From Brevundimonas huaxiensis (GTDB lineage: Bacteria; Pseudomonadota; Alphaproteobacteria; Caulobacterales; Caulobacteraceae): a DNA stretch of 64,000 bases. The position numbers and the translations under genes were made by a program. This document shows, one piece after another, positions 26,544 through 36,673 of this stretch. Below the pieces are notes generated by a model. It was not told where the DNA came from, ran no database searches, and saw nothing but the letters and a program-made list of their open reading frames with translations. The stretch covers positions 1 through 64,000 of the forward strand of contig NZ_JABBJE010000006.1 in assembly GCF_014218725.1 (NCBI RefSeq). The letters are read 5' to 3'. Numbering within the stretch: the stretch's first letter is position 1; every line of letters starts with the position of its first letter.

Positions 26544-27155
26544 TCAGAACGGCAACAGATTGCGCTGGCGGCTGTAGCTCATGGTGCCGACGTTGGCGCC
26601 CAGGCGCAGGCCGACGCCGGTGCGGATGGGGGCCAGGACGATGCCGTCAGCGCGCTGATAGTTTACGCCCAGGCCGGCGACCAGATAGGCCGAGCCCTCG
26701 ATGCCGGGATAGCGGCGATAGATCATGTCGGGGTGGTACAGGCCGTAAACCAGGGTGAAGACGCGGCTTGCGTTGCCGCCCCAGTCCCAGCCCACCGACG
26801 CGCCCTGCCAGAACACTTCCTGAGAGGCCGACAGGTCCTTCATGTGCAGGGCGCCGCGGCCGTAACGGGCGCCGACGACCACGGCGCCGGAGCCTTCCTC
26901 GCCTGCGATATAGGCGGTCGGACGGTCGCCCTGGTCGGCGAAGACCCGCTCGATCGCGCCGCCCACGACCTCAGCCGCGATGCCCAGCTCGCGCGAGCCG
27001 GCCGCCACCAGTTCGTCGAAGCTGTAGGCCTGGGCCGTCTGGTCCGAGCGGATCGGATAGTTCGGATCGCGCGGCGGCGCCGAGGCGCAGGCGCCCAGCG
27101 ACGAGGCGCCGGCGGCGGTGGCGAGGCCCGAAAGGATCAGTTGGCGGCGATGCAT
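26544..27155 (-). CDS. eipA: EipA/DUF1134 envelope-integrity lipoprotein
   Basis: I chose the start MHRRQLILSGLATAAG at 27155. The protein of about 203 residues has a lipobox (SSLGAC) and a DUF1134 domain. The signature reads AYSFDELVAAG, VFADQGDRPTAYIAGEEGSGAVVVGARYGRG, QVFWQGASVGWDWGGNASRVFTLVYGL and a C-terminal GVGLRLGANVGTMSYSRQ. The domain is a small beta-barrel described as EipA in Brucella, where it supports envelope integrity. It is convergent with the SDR gene. Confidence 0.83.
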   Translation of the reverse strand: MHRRQLILSGLATAAGASSLGACASAPPRDPNYPIRSDQTAQAYSFDELVAAGSRELGIAAEVVGGAIERVFADQGDRPTAYIAGEEGSGAVVVGARYGRGALHMKDLSASQEVFWQGASVGWDWGGNASRVFTLVYGLYHPDMIYRRYPGIEGSAYLVAGLGVNYQRADGIVLAPIRTGVGLRLGANVGTMSYSRQRNLLPF

Positions 27156-27279
27156 GGAGGGCGCTCCGAAAGGCGACGAGAGGACGGCCGGCTGGCGCGC
27201 CGGTCTTCGTTGCACCGTCCCCGACCTTTGCGGCAGCCTTGCGGCTTCAAGGTTAACGGGGTCTTACCGGGCGCGCCGA

Positions 27280-28620
27280 TCAGGCCGTAGCGCGCTTTCG
27301 CCGGACCAGCAGCCAGGCCAGGCCGATCAGGACCGCCAGCATTCCGAAGGCCTTTCCAGCCGTCAAAGGATCCTCGACCACGAAGATCACGAACAGGGTC
27401 GTATTGATCGCCAAGGCGACTATGGCCGGCAGGGGGTAGAGCGGCATCTTCCACGGCCGCTCCAGATTGGGCTCGCGCACGCGCAGAACGATGACGGCGG
27501 CGTTTACCAGCACGCTCATCAGCGCCAGCAGCGACGTCGAGAAAGTCAGCAGGGTCTCGTAGACCCCGATGGTCGCCAGCAGCCCGCCGGCCAGCACGGT
27601 CGCGATCAGGGCCAGACGCGGCGTGCCGTTTGCGGCGACCCGGGTCAGGGCGGATATCTGATACTCGCGCGCCATGGCGAACAGGACGCGCGGGAACACC
27701 ATGACCATCGCATTGATGATCGTCACCAGCGACACCAGCGAGATGGCCGTGACGATAGGGCCGGCGACATCGCCGAACACTCGACCGGCCGCATCCGCCG
27801 CGACGAGGTTCGAGCCGGCCATCTCGGCCGGCGTCAGGACGTTCAGATAGGCCAGGTTGGCCAGCACATAGATCACCGTCACCACGGCGATGCCCGAGAA
27901 GGTGGCCCGCGCGATCGTCCGGCCCGGATCGACGACCTCTTCGCAGAAATAGGAGGCGCTGTTCCAGCCGTAGTAGGTGCCAGAGATCGCCCGCAGGGCC
28001 ATGACGATGCCACCGAAGGTCAGGGCCGCCGCCGTCGCTGGCGCGATCTCGGTCGCGACGGGCGCGCCGCGCGGCGCCAGGAACAGGCCGATGATCAGCA
28101 CGGTGAACAGGGCCGCCTTGACCGCGCTGCCGATCTCCTGCGACCGGCCGCCGACCTTGGTGCCCAGCCATTGGACGCTGCCCACTACGACCACGATCAA
28201 CAGGGCGAGGACGCCGATCGGCACGCTGGTCGCGACGCCCAACCGATGCAGATATTCGCCGAAGACCACGGCGATGAAGGCGATGCCGCCCATATTGCCC
28301 AACCAGTCGCAAACGCCGACGGCGAGGCCGGTCAACGACCCGAAGGCGCGCCGTGCGAAGATATAGGGGCCGCCCGTCTTGCGGATCGAGGCGGCCAGTT
28401 CGACCGTCGACATGGCGTCGATCCAGGCGACCAGACCCGCGACACACCACAGGGCGATGATGATCGTGGGGTTCTGAACCCCCTCGGCGACGACGCCCGG
28501 CGTGCGCAATATACCCTGACCGATGACGCCGCCGACCACGACGGCGACGCCGAAGGTCACGCCCAGGACGCGCAGCAGATGGCCGCGATCCGGTTGGGCC
28601 GCCTGAGGTTCCGTCGTCAT
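27280..28620 (-). CDS. APC-superfamily amino-acid permease
   Basis: The 446-residue protein has twelve predicted membrane helices. Helix 1 carries the broken-helix motif GVTFGVAVVVGGVIGQGILRTPG expected at the substrate site, and YYGWNSASYFCEEVVDPGRTI (about 215-235) is the usual conserved loop. Family members take up or exchange amino acids; the substrate cannot be predicted. It starts 44 bases after the pheT stop, so it may be read from the pheST operon. Confidence 0.86.
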   Translation of the reverse strand: MTTEPQAAQPDRGHLLRVLGVTFGVAVVVGGVIGQGILRTPGVVAEGVQNPTIIIALWCVAGLVAWIDAMSTVELAASIRKTGGPYIFARRAFGSLTGLAVGVCDWLGNMGGIAFIAVVFGEYLHRLGVATSVPIGVLALLIVVVVGSVQWLGTKVGGRSQEIGSAVKAALFTVLIIGLFLAPRGAPVATEIAPATAAALTFGGIVMALRAISGTYYGWNSASYFCEEVVDPGRTIARATFSGIAVVTVIYVLANLAYLNVLTPAEMAGSNLVAADAAGRVFGDVAGPIVTAISLVSLVTIINAMVMVFPRVLFAMAREYQISALTRVAANGTPRLALIATVLAGGLLATIGVYETLLTFSTSLLALMSVLVNAAVIVLRVREPNLERPWKMPLYPLPAIVALAINTTLFVIFVVEDPLTAGKAFGMLAVLIGLAWLLVRRKRATA

Positions 28621-28664
28621 CGCCTATGTTCCCCCGCGCCGCCCGAAAGGCGGCGCTGCGCCCC

Positions 28665-31088
28665 TCAAGCCCGCAGCTTTCCGCCCTGCTTTTCTACCGC
28701 CGCCACGACCTTGGCGGTCAGGGCCTCGATCTCGGCTTCGGTCAGGGTGGCTTCGCGCGGTTGGACCACGACTTCCAGCGCCACGGACTTGAAGCCCTCG
28801 TCCACGCCCTTGCCGCGATAGACGTCGAAGACCCGCACGTCGGCGATCAGGGCCTTATCGGCGCCCGTCGCGGCCCGGACCAGGTCGCCCACCGGCTTGG
28901 CGTCTTCGACCACGAAGGCGAAGTCGCGCGTCAGGGGCATGAAGGCCGACAGGTCCGTCGACCCCCGCGCCTTGCCGCTCTTGCCGCGCGGTTCCGGCAC
29001 ATTGTCCAGCACGATCTCGAAAGCCAGGATCGGACCGTCGGCGTCCAGCGCCTTCAGGACGCGCGGATGCAGTTCGCCGAACTCGACCATCACATTCTTG
29101 GGACCCAGTTGCAGCCGGGCCGAACGGCCGGGGTGCCACCAGTCGCGGTTTTGGCCCTGGACCAGCTGCAGCGAGGCGACCGGGGCGCCGATCTCTTCCA
29201 GCAAGGTGGTCAGGTCGCCCTTGAGCGTGAACAGGGCGTCCTCGCCGGCGCCGGCCCAGTGACGGGCGGCGTGCGGGGCGACCAGGCCGGCGATGACCGT
29301 GCGCTGATCCGCCGGACCGTCGCCCAGATAGATGGGGCCGATCTCGAACAGGGCGGCGTCGGCGAAACCACGAGCGGCGTTCCTCGCCGCCGCCTGGATC
29401 AGGTTCGGCAGGGCCGAGGGCCGCATGCAGTCCAGATCGGCCGCGATCGGGTTCTCCAGCACCAGCCGATCATCCCCGCCGCCGAACAGAGCAGCGGTCG
29501 ATTGTTTGGTGAAGGACCAGGTGACGGCCTCGGCATAGCCCAACGCCGCCAGCGCCCGACGCGCGGTGCGGACGCGGGCCTGGCGCGGGCTCAGCACCCC
29601 GCCGGCGGGGCGGGCGACCTCGGGCAGGGGCGTATCGGGCAAGCTGTCGAAGCCCTCGATGCGCGCAACCTCTTCCACCAGATCGGCCGGACCTTCGACG
29701 TCGCGACGCCACGACGGCGGGGTGACGATCCAGGGCTCGGCCTGACCGGCGGGCGCGGCCTGAACCAGGAAACCGAGCTGGCCCAGGATGGTGCCGATCC
29801 GGTCATCGGCCAGGTCCATGCCGCTGAGCCGCTTCACATAGGCAGGGTCAAAGGCGAAGGGCGCCGGGCTGGCCGGCGGTTCGCCGACGAAGACGATGTC
29901 CGACGGCTCGCCGCCGCACAGGTCCAGGATCAGGCGCGTGGCCAGTTCCAGACCCGGCGTGACCGAGACCGGATCGACGCCGCGCGCGAACCGGTACTGG
30001 GCGTCGGAGTGGATGCCCCGCGCACGGCCGGTCTGGGCGATGACCAGCGGGTCGAACCAGGCGCTTTCCAGGAAGACGTCGGTGGTGGTCTCGTCGCAGC
30101 CAGTGCTCTCGCCGCCAATGACGCCGCCCAGACCGATGGGCCGCTCGCCCCCGGCGTCGGCGATGACGCAGTCGGCTGCGGACGCGGCATAGGTTTTGCC
30201 GTCCAGGGCGATCAGATGTTCGTGCTCGCCGGTTGCGGCCGAAACCTGCCCCGCTCGCACCACGACCTCCGTTCCCGACAGCTTGGCGACGTCATAGACG
30301 TGCAGCGGCCGGGCGCGGTCATAGGCGATCAGATTGGTCACATCGACCAGACGGTTGATCGAGCGCAGGCCGATGGCCGTCAGACGCTTCTGCAGCCAGG
30401 CCGGCGACGGGCCGTTCTTGACGCCGCGAATGACGCGACCGGCGAAGACCGGGCACATCTCGGGCGCGTCCAGCCGCACGCTGATCGGCGAGGGGAAGCC
30501 CCCGCGCACCACGGCGATGTCGAAATGCTTCAGCTTGCCGACGCTGGCGGCGGCCAGATCGCGGGCGATGCCGGCCACGCCCAGCCAGTCGGGCCGGTTC
30601 GGCGTGACCTCGAAATCGATGACCGGCTCGGCGCCGAACAGGCCGGCGACCGGCGTGCCGACGGGGATTTCCGGCGGCAGTTCCTGAATGCCGTCGCTCT
30701 CGTCCGACAGTTCAAGCTCGGAGGCCGAGCACAGCATGCCGTTCGACACCACGCCACGCACCGGCTTCTCGACCAGGGTCACGCCCAGACCCGGCACATA
30801 GGCGCCGACGGGGGCGTAGATGGTGGTCAGGCCCGCCCGCGCGTTCGGCGCGCCGCAGACGATCTCTTTCATCCCATCGACCGTTTCGACCTGGCAGACC
30901 TGCAACCGGTCGGCGTTGGGATGTCGCTCGGCCGAGACGATCTTGGCCACGGTGAAGGGCGCCAGTTTGGCGGCGGGGTCGAGCACTTCCTCGACCTCCA
31001 GCCCGGCCATCGTCATCGCCTCGGCGATCTGCTGAACATCCGCCTCGGTCTCGAGGTGGTCCTTCAGCCAGGACAGGGTGAACTTCAT
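28665..31088 (-). CDS. pheT: Phenylalanyl-tRNA synthetase beta subunit
   Basis: The 807-residue beta chain of cytoplasmic (alpha-beta)2 PheRS begins [12 protein letters not shown]. It contains the EMAP-like tRNA-binding domain ([22 protein letters not shown], about 40-150), B3/B4 editing region (about 200-400), the B5 domain, the catalytic-like core and the C-terminal anticodon-binding FDX-ACB domain ([20 protein letters not shown]). Its ATG overlaps the stop of the preceding small gene by four bases, so it is translationally coupled. Confidence 0.97.
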   Translation of the reverse strand: MKFTLSWLKDHLETEADVQQIAEAMTMAGLEVEEVLDPAAKLAPFTVAKIVSAERHPNADRLQVCQVETVDGMKEIVCGAPNARAGLTTIYAPVGAYVPGLGVTLVEKPVRGVVSNGMLCSASELELSDESDGIQELPPEIPVGTPVAGLFGAEPVIDFEVTPNRPDWLGVAGIARDLAAASVGKLKHFDIAVVRGGFPSPISVRLDAPEMCPVFAGRVIRGVKNGPSPAWLQKRLTAIGLRSINRLVDVTNLIAYDRARPLHVYDVAKLSGTEVVVRAGQVSAATGEHEHLIALDGKTYAASAADCVIADAGGERPIGLGGVIGGESTGCDETTTDVFLESAWFDPLVIAQTGRARGIHSDAQYRFARGVDPVSVTPGLELATRLILDLCGGEPSDIVFVGEPPASPAPFAFDPAYVKRLSGMDLADDRIGTILGQLGFLVQAAPAGQAEPWIVTPPSWRRDVEGPADLVEEVARIEGFDSLPDTPLPEVARPAGGVLSPRQARVRTARRALAALGYAEAVTWSFTKQSTAALFGGGDDRLVLENPIAADLDCMRPSALPNLIQAAARNAARGFADAALFEIGPIYLGDGPADQRTVIAGLVAPHAARHWAGAGEDALFTLKGDLTTLLEEIGAPVASLQLVQGQNRDWWHPGRSARLQLGPKNVMVEFGELHPRVLKALDADGPILAFEIVLDNVPEPRGKSGKARGSTDLSAFMPLTRDFAFVVEDAKPVGDLVRAATGADKALIADVRVFDVYRGKGVDEGFKSVALEVVVQPREATLTEAEIEALTAKVVAAVEKQGGKLRA

Positions 31089-31480
31089 GCCGCCGGTCCC
31101 GCCACCGTCGGAACAGCCGCCAGTTGCTCTAGAATCTCGGCGGCTCCAGTGAAGCCCACATTGTAGAACTCGCAGCCCACGAAGGTGCAGTCATGCATCG
31201 GGATGGTGCCCAGCGCCTTGTCCCCCATCGGCTGAAGCAGAAGATTTTTCATACCGCCGCGGGAGTCGCCGAAGTTCGTCTCATCGAACGTCGTGCCGGG
31301 TCCGACCAAAACGATCGCCGGGCCATCCAGCCGGCAACCGGTGAAGGTGCGCCCCACGACCGCGCCCTTGTCACGGCAATGCTGATAAAGATCGTGCAGG
31401 TTCAGATCGACGTTCTCGAACCTGGTCTGGGTCAGGTCGCGCGCAAGATTGACGGGACGGTTGATCGGAAGCCGGCTCAT
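31085..31480 (-). CDS. Small protein B inserted between pheS and pheT
   Basis: The 131-residue protein has no signal or membrane segment. It aligns with the preceding gene product through [30 protein letters not shown], and [23 protein letters not shown]. The alternating TF-x-x-C/FVGCEF pattern resembles a short right-handed beta-helix or pentapeptide-like fold, but this is only a resemblance. It overlaps both neighbours by four bases (ATGA-type junctions), so it is embedded in the pheS-pheT operon. Function unknown. Confidence 0.85.
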   Translation of the reverse strand: MSRLPINRPVNLARDLTQTRFENVDLNLHDLYQHCRDKGAVVGRTFTGCRLDGPAIVLVGPGTTFDETNFGDSRGGMKNLLLQPMGDKALGTIPMHDCTFVGCEFYNVGFTGAAEILEQLAAVPTVAGPAA

Positions 31481-31890
31481 GCTTGCACCGCTCGTGCGCT
31501 GAGAAGGTCGGCCTCGATCTGCTCAAGCAGATCCGGGGCGCCGGTGAAGCCCACCTGAACGAAGCGGCAGCGAACAAAGCGGCAGTTGGACATGCCCACG
31601 ACGCCCGCGATCATATCGCCCATCGGCTGAAGCAGCAGCGTGCGGGGGTTGGTCGCCACGCCCATGTTGCAGCTGTCGAACGTCGTGCCGTTCATGACAG
31701 CCATGACCGCCGGTCCTTCGATTAGACAGTTCGTGAACGTCTTGTCCTCGATGAATGTCTTGCCCGCGTTCATATGATGAACGGCCAACGACGGCAGCCA
31801 GACGGCTTCCTTTTCGAAGGTCGTGCGGGCCACCAGTTCTCGGCCGAACTTTTCTTCGGCCGACATCGGCGTTTCAGTTTGATCGGTCAT
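31477..31890 (-). CDS. Small protein A inserted between pheS and pheT
   Basis: The 137-residue soluble protein shares with its downstream paralogue the blocks [33 protein letters not shown] and CRFVRCRFVQVGFTGAPDLLEQ. The N-terminal 50 residues differ between the two. It starts 12 bases after the pheS stop and overlaps the next gene by four bases. The pair looks like an old tandem duplication held in the operon. I recognise no named family. Confidence 0.85.
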   Translation of the reverse strand: MTDQTETPMSAEEKFGRELVARTTFEKEAVWLPSLAVHHMNAGKTFIEDKTFTNCLIEGPAVMAVMNGTTFDSCNMGVATNPRTLLLQPMGDMIAGVVGMSNCRFVRCRFVQVGFTGAPDLLEQIEADLLSARAVQA

Positions 31891-31902
31891 CTTGAAACTC
31901 GT

Positions 31903-32979
31903 TCAGCTCAGGCCCGAGGCCGGGTTGGGGGCGGCGAAGGCCGAGAAGCCGTAGTGGGACAGCCAGCGGGTGTCGGCGTCGAACATGGGGCGCAGGTCGG
32001 GCACGCCGTATTTCAGCATGGCCAGGCGATCGACCCCCATGCCGAAGGCGAAGCCCTGATATTCATCGGGGTCGATGCCGCAGTTCCTGAGCACATTGGG
32101 ATGCACCATCCCGCAGCCCAGGATCTCCAGCCAGTCGTCGCCGGTGTTGAACACCAGTTTCCCGCCAGAGCGATCGCAGCGGATGTCCATTTCGGCCGAC
32201 GGTTCGGTGAAGGGGAAGTGGTGCGGACGGAAGCGCGCCTGGACCGCGTCCAGTTCGAAGAAGCGGGCGATGAAGGTCTGAAGCGTGGTCTTCAGGTGGC
32301 CCATGTGAATGTCACGGTCGATCACCAGACCCTCGATCTGGTGGAACATCGGCGTGTGGGTGGCGTCGGAGTCCTTGCGGAAGGTCCGGCCGGGCGCAAC
32401 GATGCGGATCGGCGGCTTCTGGCTCATCATGGTGCGGACCTGCACCGGGCTGGTGTGGGTGCGCAGCACCTTGCGCTCGCCCGTCTCGGGGTCCGGCTTC
32501 AGGAAGAAGGTGTCGTGCATTTCCCGCGCCGGATGTTTGGGCGGGAAGTTCAGGGCGGTGAAGTTGTGGAAGTCGTCCTCGATGTCGGGACCTTCGGCCA
32601 CGGCGAAGCCCATCTCGGCGAACAGGGCGATCATCTCGTCCATCACCTGCATGGTGGGATGAACCCCGCCCTTCCTGCGCGGACGCGCCGGCAGGGTCAG
32701 GTCGATGCGTTCCGACAGAAGGCGGGCGTCTAGTTCGGCGGCTTCCAGCGCGGTCTTCTTCGCGGCGATGGCGGCGGCGACGCGGTCACGCAGACCGTTG
32801 ATCATCGGCCCCTGTTCGCGGCGTTCGTCGGGGCTCATGGCGCCCATGCCCTTCAGCAGGCCGGAGACGGAGCCGGACTTGCCCAGGGCGGCGACGCGCA
32901 CCTCTTCCAGGGCGGCGACGGTTTCCGCGCCGCCAATGGCGTTGATCAGGTCGAGTTCGAGTGTGGCGAGATCGGTCAT
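31903..32979 (-). CDS. pheS: Phenylalanyl-tRNA synthetase alpha subunit
   Basis: The 358-residue catalytic chain has the N-terminal coiled coil (to about 85) and class II synthetase motifs: motif 2 as [13 protein letters not shown] near 170, the phenylalanine pocket around [13 protein letters not shown] near 205, and motif 3 as [17 protein letters not shown] near 315. It heads the run pheS, small gene A, small gene B, pheT. Confidence 0.97.
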   Translation of the reverse strand: MTDLATLELDLINAIGGAETVAALEEVRVAALGKSGSVSGLLKGMGAMSPDERREQGPMINGLRDRVAAAIAAKKTALEAAELDARLLSERIDLTLPARPRRKGGVHPTMQVMDEMIALFAEMGFAVAEGPDIEDDFHNFTALNFPPKHPAREMHDTFFLKPDPETGERKVLRTHTSPVQVRTMMSQKPPIRIVAPGRTFRKDSDATHTPMFHQIEGLVIDRDIHMGHLKTTLQTFIARFFELDAVQARFRPHHFPFTEPSAEMDIRCDRSGGKLVFNTGDDWLEILGCGMVHPNVLRNCGIDPDEYQGFAFGMGVDRLAMLKYGVPDLRPMFDADTRWLSHYGFSAFAAPNPASGLS

Positions 32980-33020
32980 TTGCGCTGTGCCTTAGCGTTC
33001 TCGCGCGCGTTCGTCACCCT

Positions 33021-33995
33021 TCAAGGGGCCGATGCGATGGCCTGAAGTTCCGACGCCGGCGCCTTGTTGGCCGCAACGATCCAGGCGGGCGGTTCCGGCT
33101 CCCAGCGGATGGGCCGGCCGTCGGTCTGCATCCAGCGATGCAGCCAGGAGATTCCGTTGGCGCGGACATAGGTGTCAGGGTGCTGATAGATCGGATCGGC
33201 CAGCGCCTCTTCCAGCGGCACGAAGCGATAGCCGCGCGCCAGATAAAGGGCGTGGATCTGCGGATACCAGGCCTGGTTCAGGGTGTTGGCGTGCAGCAGC
33301 AGCACCTGCGCCGGTTCACGCCCGCCCGCCACCTCGGCGCTGTAGGGTTCGAAGAAATCCAGCACCGTCGCCATATGCGCCACATAGGCCTGACCGATGC
33401 GCTGCATCAGCGCCTGATCGCCGATCTGCTCGGCCTTGCGATAGACGTCGGCGAACATCCAGTCGTTGTTGTCGAGGGTCACAGGCGCGACCGTATAGCC
33501 GCGCTGGGCCAGGCCGGCGGCGATGGCGTCGTGCTTCGCCTGCGTCTCGCCGGTGAACAGATAGGGGTGGCGGAACCAACGCAGGGTCTTGCCGCGCGCC
33601 TCAAGCGCCTGCCGAACGATCGGCGCCCCGGCGTCCACGTCGGCCAGATAGGCCTCAACCGTCGTCGCGTGGATGTTCAGATGGGTGTTGGTGTGGTTGC
33701 CCAGGTCCAGACCAGCGTCCAGCCAGACGTTCAGCACGCGCGGCAGGATCGTGGCGCGCTCGGCCTCGCACACCTTGCCCGCGTTGACGAAGGCTGTGCC
33801 GTGCGTATCCAGCGGCTTCAGCATGGCGACGAAATCCTGGGTGATCGTCATCAGGCGGGCCGGATCGCACAGGGTCGCCGCATCGGTCTGGAACGGCAGG
33901 TCGTCGAAGGTCACGGCGACGCGTCGGTCCTGCGCGGCGGCGGGAGTGACAAGAACGAGGGCGGCAACCAGGCCGCAGATCAGGGTGCGCATCAT
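33021..33995 (-). CDS. Exported polysaccharide-deacetylase-family protein
   Basis: The 324-residue protein has a cleavable signal peptide (ending PAAAQ) and a NodB-type barrel. The conserved VAVTFDDLPF gives the Asp pair (motif 1), HTNTHLNIH near 100 gives the zinc-binding His motif, and FRHPYLFTGET near 140 is motif 3. Members remove N-acetyl groups from polysaccharides in the envelope. It lies 41 bases upstream of pheS on the same strand. A few short Caulobacteraceae family members lack deacetylase activity; this cannot be judged here. Confidence 0.83.
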   Translation of the reverse strand: MMRTLICGLVAALVLVTPAAAQDRRVAVTFDDLPFQTDAATLCDPARLMTITQDFVAMLKPLDTHGTAFVNAGKVCEAERATILPRVLNVWLDAGLDLGNHTNTHLNIHATTVEAYLADVDAGAPIVRQALEARGKTLRWFRHPYLFTGETQAKHDAIAAGLAQRGYTVAPVTLDNNDWMFADVYRKAEQIGDQALMQRIGQAYVAHMATVLDFFEPYSAEVAGGREPAQVLLLHANTLNQAWYPQIHALYLARGYRFVPLEEALADPIYQHPDTYVRANGISWLHRWMQTDGRPIRWEPEPPAWIVAANKAPASELQAIASAP

Positions 33996-34163
33996 GCGGC
34001 AAGGCTATCGAAGCCGCGGCCGCGAGGGAATATGCGGCGCGACAGCGACTTTCCATCCGCCCACGGATCGACTGTCGAAAACCCGCCGCGAAAGGTTCAT
34101 GAACGGCAAAGCTGGCGTTAAATATCACCGTCTAATCAGGCCTCCGGACTAGCGAGGACCTTG

Positions 34164-35759
34164 ATGCCGCTGATCGGTGATTTCGTCGACTTGATCGCGC
34201 CCGTGGCGCCATCCACGCCGGGCGCAGATGTGTTCGAGCGCTTCCAGACCGAGCCGAACACCCTGGCCCTGGCTGTCGTCGACGACGATGGCCGACCCCT
34301 CGGCATCATTGAACGCAACGCCTTCACCCTGAGGATGGCGGCCGAGTTCGGACGCGCCCTGTATGCCCGCAGGCCCGCCGAAAGCCTGATGGACCGCAAT
34401 GCGCCGGTGGCGGAAGCGGCGACCAGCGCCGAGGCCTTCTTCCAGGCTTACGGGGCCGCCGAACTGGGCGCCCTGCTGACCGGCTTCATCGTGGTGGCGG
34501 GCGGCCGCTACGTCGGCGTCGGCACAGCGTTGCAGGTGGTTCAGGCGGGCGCGGCCCTGCACCGCCAGCGGGCCGAGGAAATGAGCGCCCTGGCCCGCGA
34601 CCTGGCGCTGGCCGAGGCCGAGGCCGTCGCCTCCAGCCGGGCCAAGTCCGAGTTTCTGGCGGTGATGAGCCACGAGATCCGCACGCCCCTGAACGGGGTG
34701 CTGGGCGTCGCGGCCCTGATGGACAAGAAGCTGGAGCAGGAAGAGCTGCGCCCCTACGTCCGCACCGTGATCGATTCGGGCCAGAGCCTGCTACGGCTGC
34801 TGACCGACGCGCTGGACATGTCACGCGCCTCGGCCGGCATGCTGACGCTGGAGGAAGAGCCGCTGGACCTGTCGGCCGTCGCCTTCGACATCGACGCCCT
34901 GTGGCGCGCGCGGGCCGACGAGAAATCGCTCGGTCTGACCATCCGCACAGACCTGGCCGTTCCCTGCGTTCAGGCCGACGGGATGCGGCTGAAGCAGCTG
35001 TTGAACAACCTGATCGGCAATGCGCTGAAGTTCACCCTGAAAGGCGAGGTCGTCGCCCTGATCGAAAGCCACGCCGACGGCGAGGTGATCTTCACCGTGG
35101 ACGACAGCGGCCCCGGCGTGCCCGAGGCGGCGGCCGCGACCATCTTTGATCCCTTCAACACCGGAAAGGCCGGGCGTGAGGGCGCGGGCGCGGGCCTGGG
35201 CCTGGCCATCTGCCGACAGATCGCCGAACGGATGGGCGGCGCGATCTCGCTGGGCGCCTCGCCCCAGGGCGGCGCGCGCTTTCAGGTGCGCCTGCCGTTG
35301 CGCGTCGCGACCGAGAGCGCGGCGCCCGCCCCCGCCATGGCCGAGCCGACCCCGCACGACACCCTGCATGTGCTGGTGGTGGACGACAACGCCACCAACC
35401 GCTTCGTCGCCGGCAAGCTGCTGGAGACGTTCGGCTGCACCTGCGAGATGGCCGAGAACGGGCGGGAGGCGGTGGACGCCGTAATGGCCCGTCCGTTCGA
35501 CCTGGCCCTGATGGACATCAAGATGCCGGTGATGGACGGGGTCGCCGCGACGCGGGCTATCCGCGCCCTGCCCGATCCGGCCGGCGCCCTGCCGATCCTG
35601 GCCCTGACGGCGAACGCCGACGAGCGCGACGAGCTGGACTATATCGCCGCCGGCATGAACGGCGTGGCGCAAAAGCCGATCCAGCCCGACGCCCTGCTGA
35701 ACGCCATCCGCATGGTGCTGGCGCAGAGCCAGGCATCGCAGGTCCTCAAGGCAGCCTGA
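34164..35759 (+). CDS. Hybrid histidine kinase with N-terminal CBS-like sensor
   Basis: I start at the ATG at 34164 (GAGGACC upstream; a TTG precedes it by one codon). The 531-residue cytoplasmic protein has a CBS-like region (about 20-130, LALAVVDDDGRPLGIIERNAF), then HisKA with the intact SHEIRTPLNGVLG, HATPase with N-box NNLIGNALKF, DDSGPGVPE and GLGLAI, and a C-terminal receiver (VVDDN, LMDIKMPVMDG, KPI). All key residues are present, unlike the kinase at 21.6 kb. It sits on the opposite strand, inside the rpmI-rplT/pheS-pheT cluster. Confidence 0.9.
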   Translation: MPLIGDFVDLIAPVAPSTPGADVFERFQTEPNTLALAVVDDDGRPLGIIERNAFTLRMAAEFGRALYARRPAESLMDRNAPVAEAATSAEAFFQAYGAAELGALLTGFIVVAGGRYVGVGTALQVVQAGAALHRQRAEEMSALARDLALAEAEAVASSRAKSEFLAVMSHEIRTPLNGVLGVAALMDKKLEQEELRPYVRTVIDSGQSLLRLLTDALDMSRASAGMLTLEEEPLDLSAVAFDIDALWRARADEKSLGLTIRTDLAVPCVQADGMRLKQLLNNLIGNALKFTLKGEVVALIESHADGEVIFTVDDSGPGVPEAAAATIFDPFNTGKAGREGAGAGLGLAICRQIAERMGGAISLGASPQGGARFQVRLPLRVATESAAPAPAMAEPTPHDTLHVLVVDDNATNRFVAGKLLETFGCTCEMAENGREAVDAVMARPFDLALMDIKMPVMDGVAATRAIRALPDPAGALPILALTANADERDELDYIAAGMNGVAQKPIQPDALLNAIRMVLAQSQASQVLKAA

Positions 35760-35767
35760 AGCGAAGA

Positions 35768-35796
35768 ACGCCCGCCCCGGAAACCGGAGCGGGCGT
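35768..35796 (+). terminator. Intrinsic terminator after the hybrid kinase gene
   Basis: ACGCCCGC (35768-35775) pairs with GCGGGCGT (35789-35796), and CCGG/CCGG pairs further in around AAA. CATTCTT follows. It may also serve rplT, which converges from the right. Confidence 0.7.
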
Positions 35797-35850
35797 CATT
35801 CTTGTTGCGCTACGCTCGCGACGCGATCGCTCGCGGCTTGAGCGCGGCCC

Positions 35851-36204
35851 TTAAGCCAGGGCGGCGCGGACCTTGTCGGCGACGGCCTTGAAGCCGGTCG
35901 CGTCAGCGGCGATCGCGGCCAGAACCTTGCGGTCCAGTTCGATGCCGGCCTTGTTCAGGCCGTTGATGAACTGGCTGTAGGTGAAGCCTTCCAGACGGGC
36001 GGCGGCGTTGATGCGCTGAATCCACAGGGCGCGGAAGTTGCGCTTCTTGGCGCGACGGTCGCGATAGGCGTATTGCCCGGCGCGGTCGACGGCGGCCTTG
36101 GCCGTACGGATGGTATTCTTGCGGCGGCCGGAGAAGCCCTTGGCCTGCTCCAGAACCTTCTTGTGCTTGGCGTGCGAGGTTACGCCACGTTTAACGCGAG
36201 CCAT
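35851..36204 (-). CDS. rplT: 50S ribosomal protein L20
   Basis: The 117-residue basic protein has the full L20 pattern: [43 protein letters not shown], and [21 protein letters not shown]20 binds 23S rRNA early in assembly and in several bacteria represses its own operon. It follows rpmI by 110 bases. Confidence 0.98.
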   Translation of the reverse strand: MARVKRGVTSHAKHKKVLEQAKGFSGRRKNTIRTAKAAVDRAGQYAYRDRRAKKRNFRALWIQRINAAARLEGFTYSQFINGLNKAGIELDRKVLAAIAADATGFKAVADKVRAALA

Positions 36205-36314
36205 GATGTTTTTCCCTTCGGGAAGTCCCTATCGCGCGCCGCGCGGCGGCTTGCTGCTTGAGGGACTGTGGTTCAAATTCAGTGCGAAAAGATCGTCTGC
36301 GTGCAGTGCGCCGA

Positions 36315-36512
36315 TCAGGCGTACGGCATGTAGGATTTGATCTTCTTGGCGTCGGCGTCGGCCATGACCGAGGTGCCGCGGTTCTGGCGGATGTATTTCG
36401 AGTTGTGGCTGATCAAGCGGTGACGCTTGCCCGCAACGCCGGCCTTAACCTTGCCAGTGGCCGTGAATTTGAAGCGCTTCTTGGCGCCCGACTTCGTCTT
36501 CAGTTTCGGCAT
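36315..36512 (-). CDS. rpmI: 50S ribosomal protein L35
   Basis: The 65-residue basic protein [21 protein letters not shown] with the later [17 protein letters not shown] block is unmistakable L35. AAGGAG seven bases upstream is a strong ribosome site. It is the first gene of the rpmI-rplT pair; infC is not adjacent. Confidence 0.98.
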   Translation of the reverse strand: MPKLKTKSGAKKRFKFTATGKVKAGVAGKRHRLISHNSKYIRQNRGTSVMADADAKKIKSYMPYA

Positions 36513-36586
36513 TTCAGTCTCCTTTTTGGAGGGCGACCGGCCCTTGGACTGCTTGAGCCCGTGGGAGGTATCTCTCCAGAGTTTAA

Positions 36587-36621
36587 GAACCGCCCAGGCA
36601 TGCCTGTTCGCCTGGCGGTTC
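36587..36621 (-). promoter_or_regulatory. Hairpin in the rpmI-rplT leader or after the MFS gene
   Basis: GAACCGCC (36587-36594) pairs with GGCGGTTC (36614-36621), and AGGC/GCCT extends the stem past one bulged base. On the minus strand it is followed by TTAAACTC, a poor U-tract. It could end the MFS transcript or be a ribosomal leader structure through which L20 acts. Upstream, TTGCAAT and GTAGAAG (about 36640-36670) might be a promoter that starts just before the hairpin, but the match is weak. Confidence 0.45.
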
Positions 36622-36673
36622 GGTACGCGAAGGCGCGGCTTCTACGTGAAGAGCGCCGCCATTGCAAGACGAG

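Noticed and set aside
28626..31166. 846-codon open frame on the plus strand
   Set aside because: It is exactly antisense to pheT and has the Gly/Gln/Arg/Asp composition typical of the complement of a GC-rich gene; pheT is certain.
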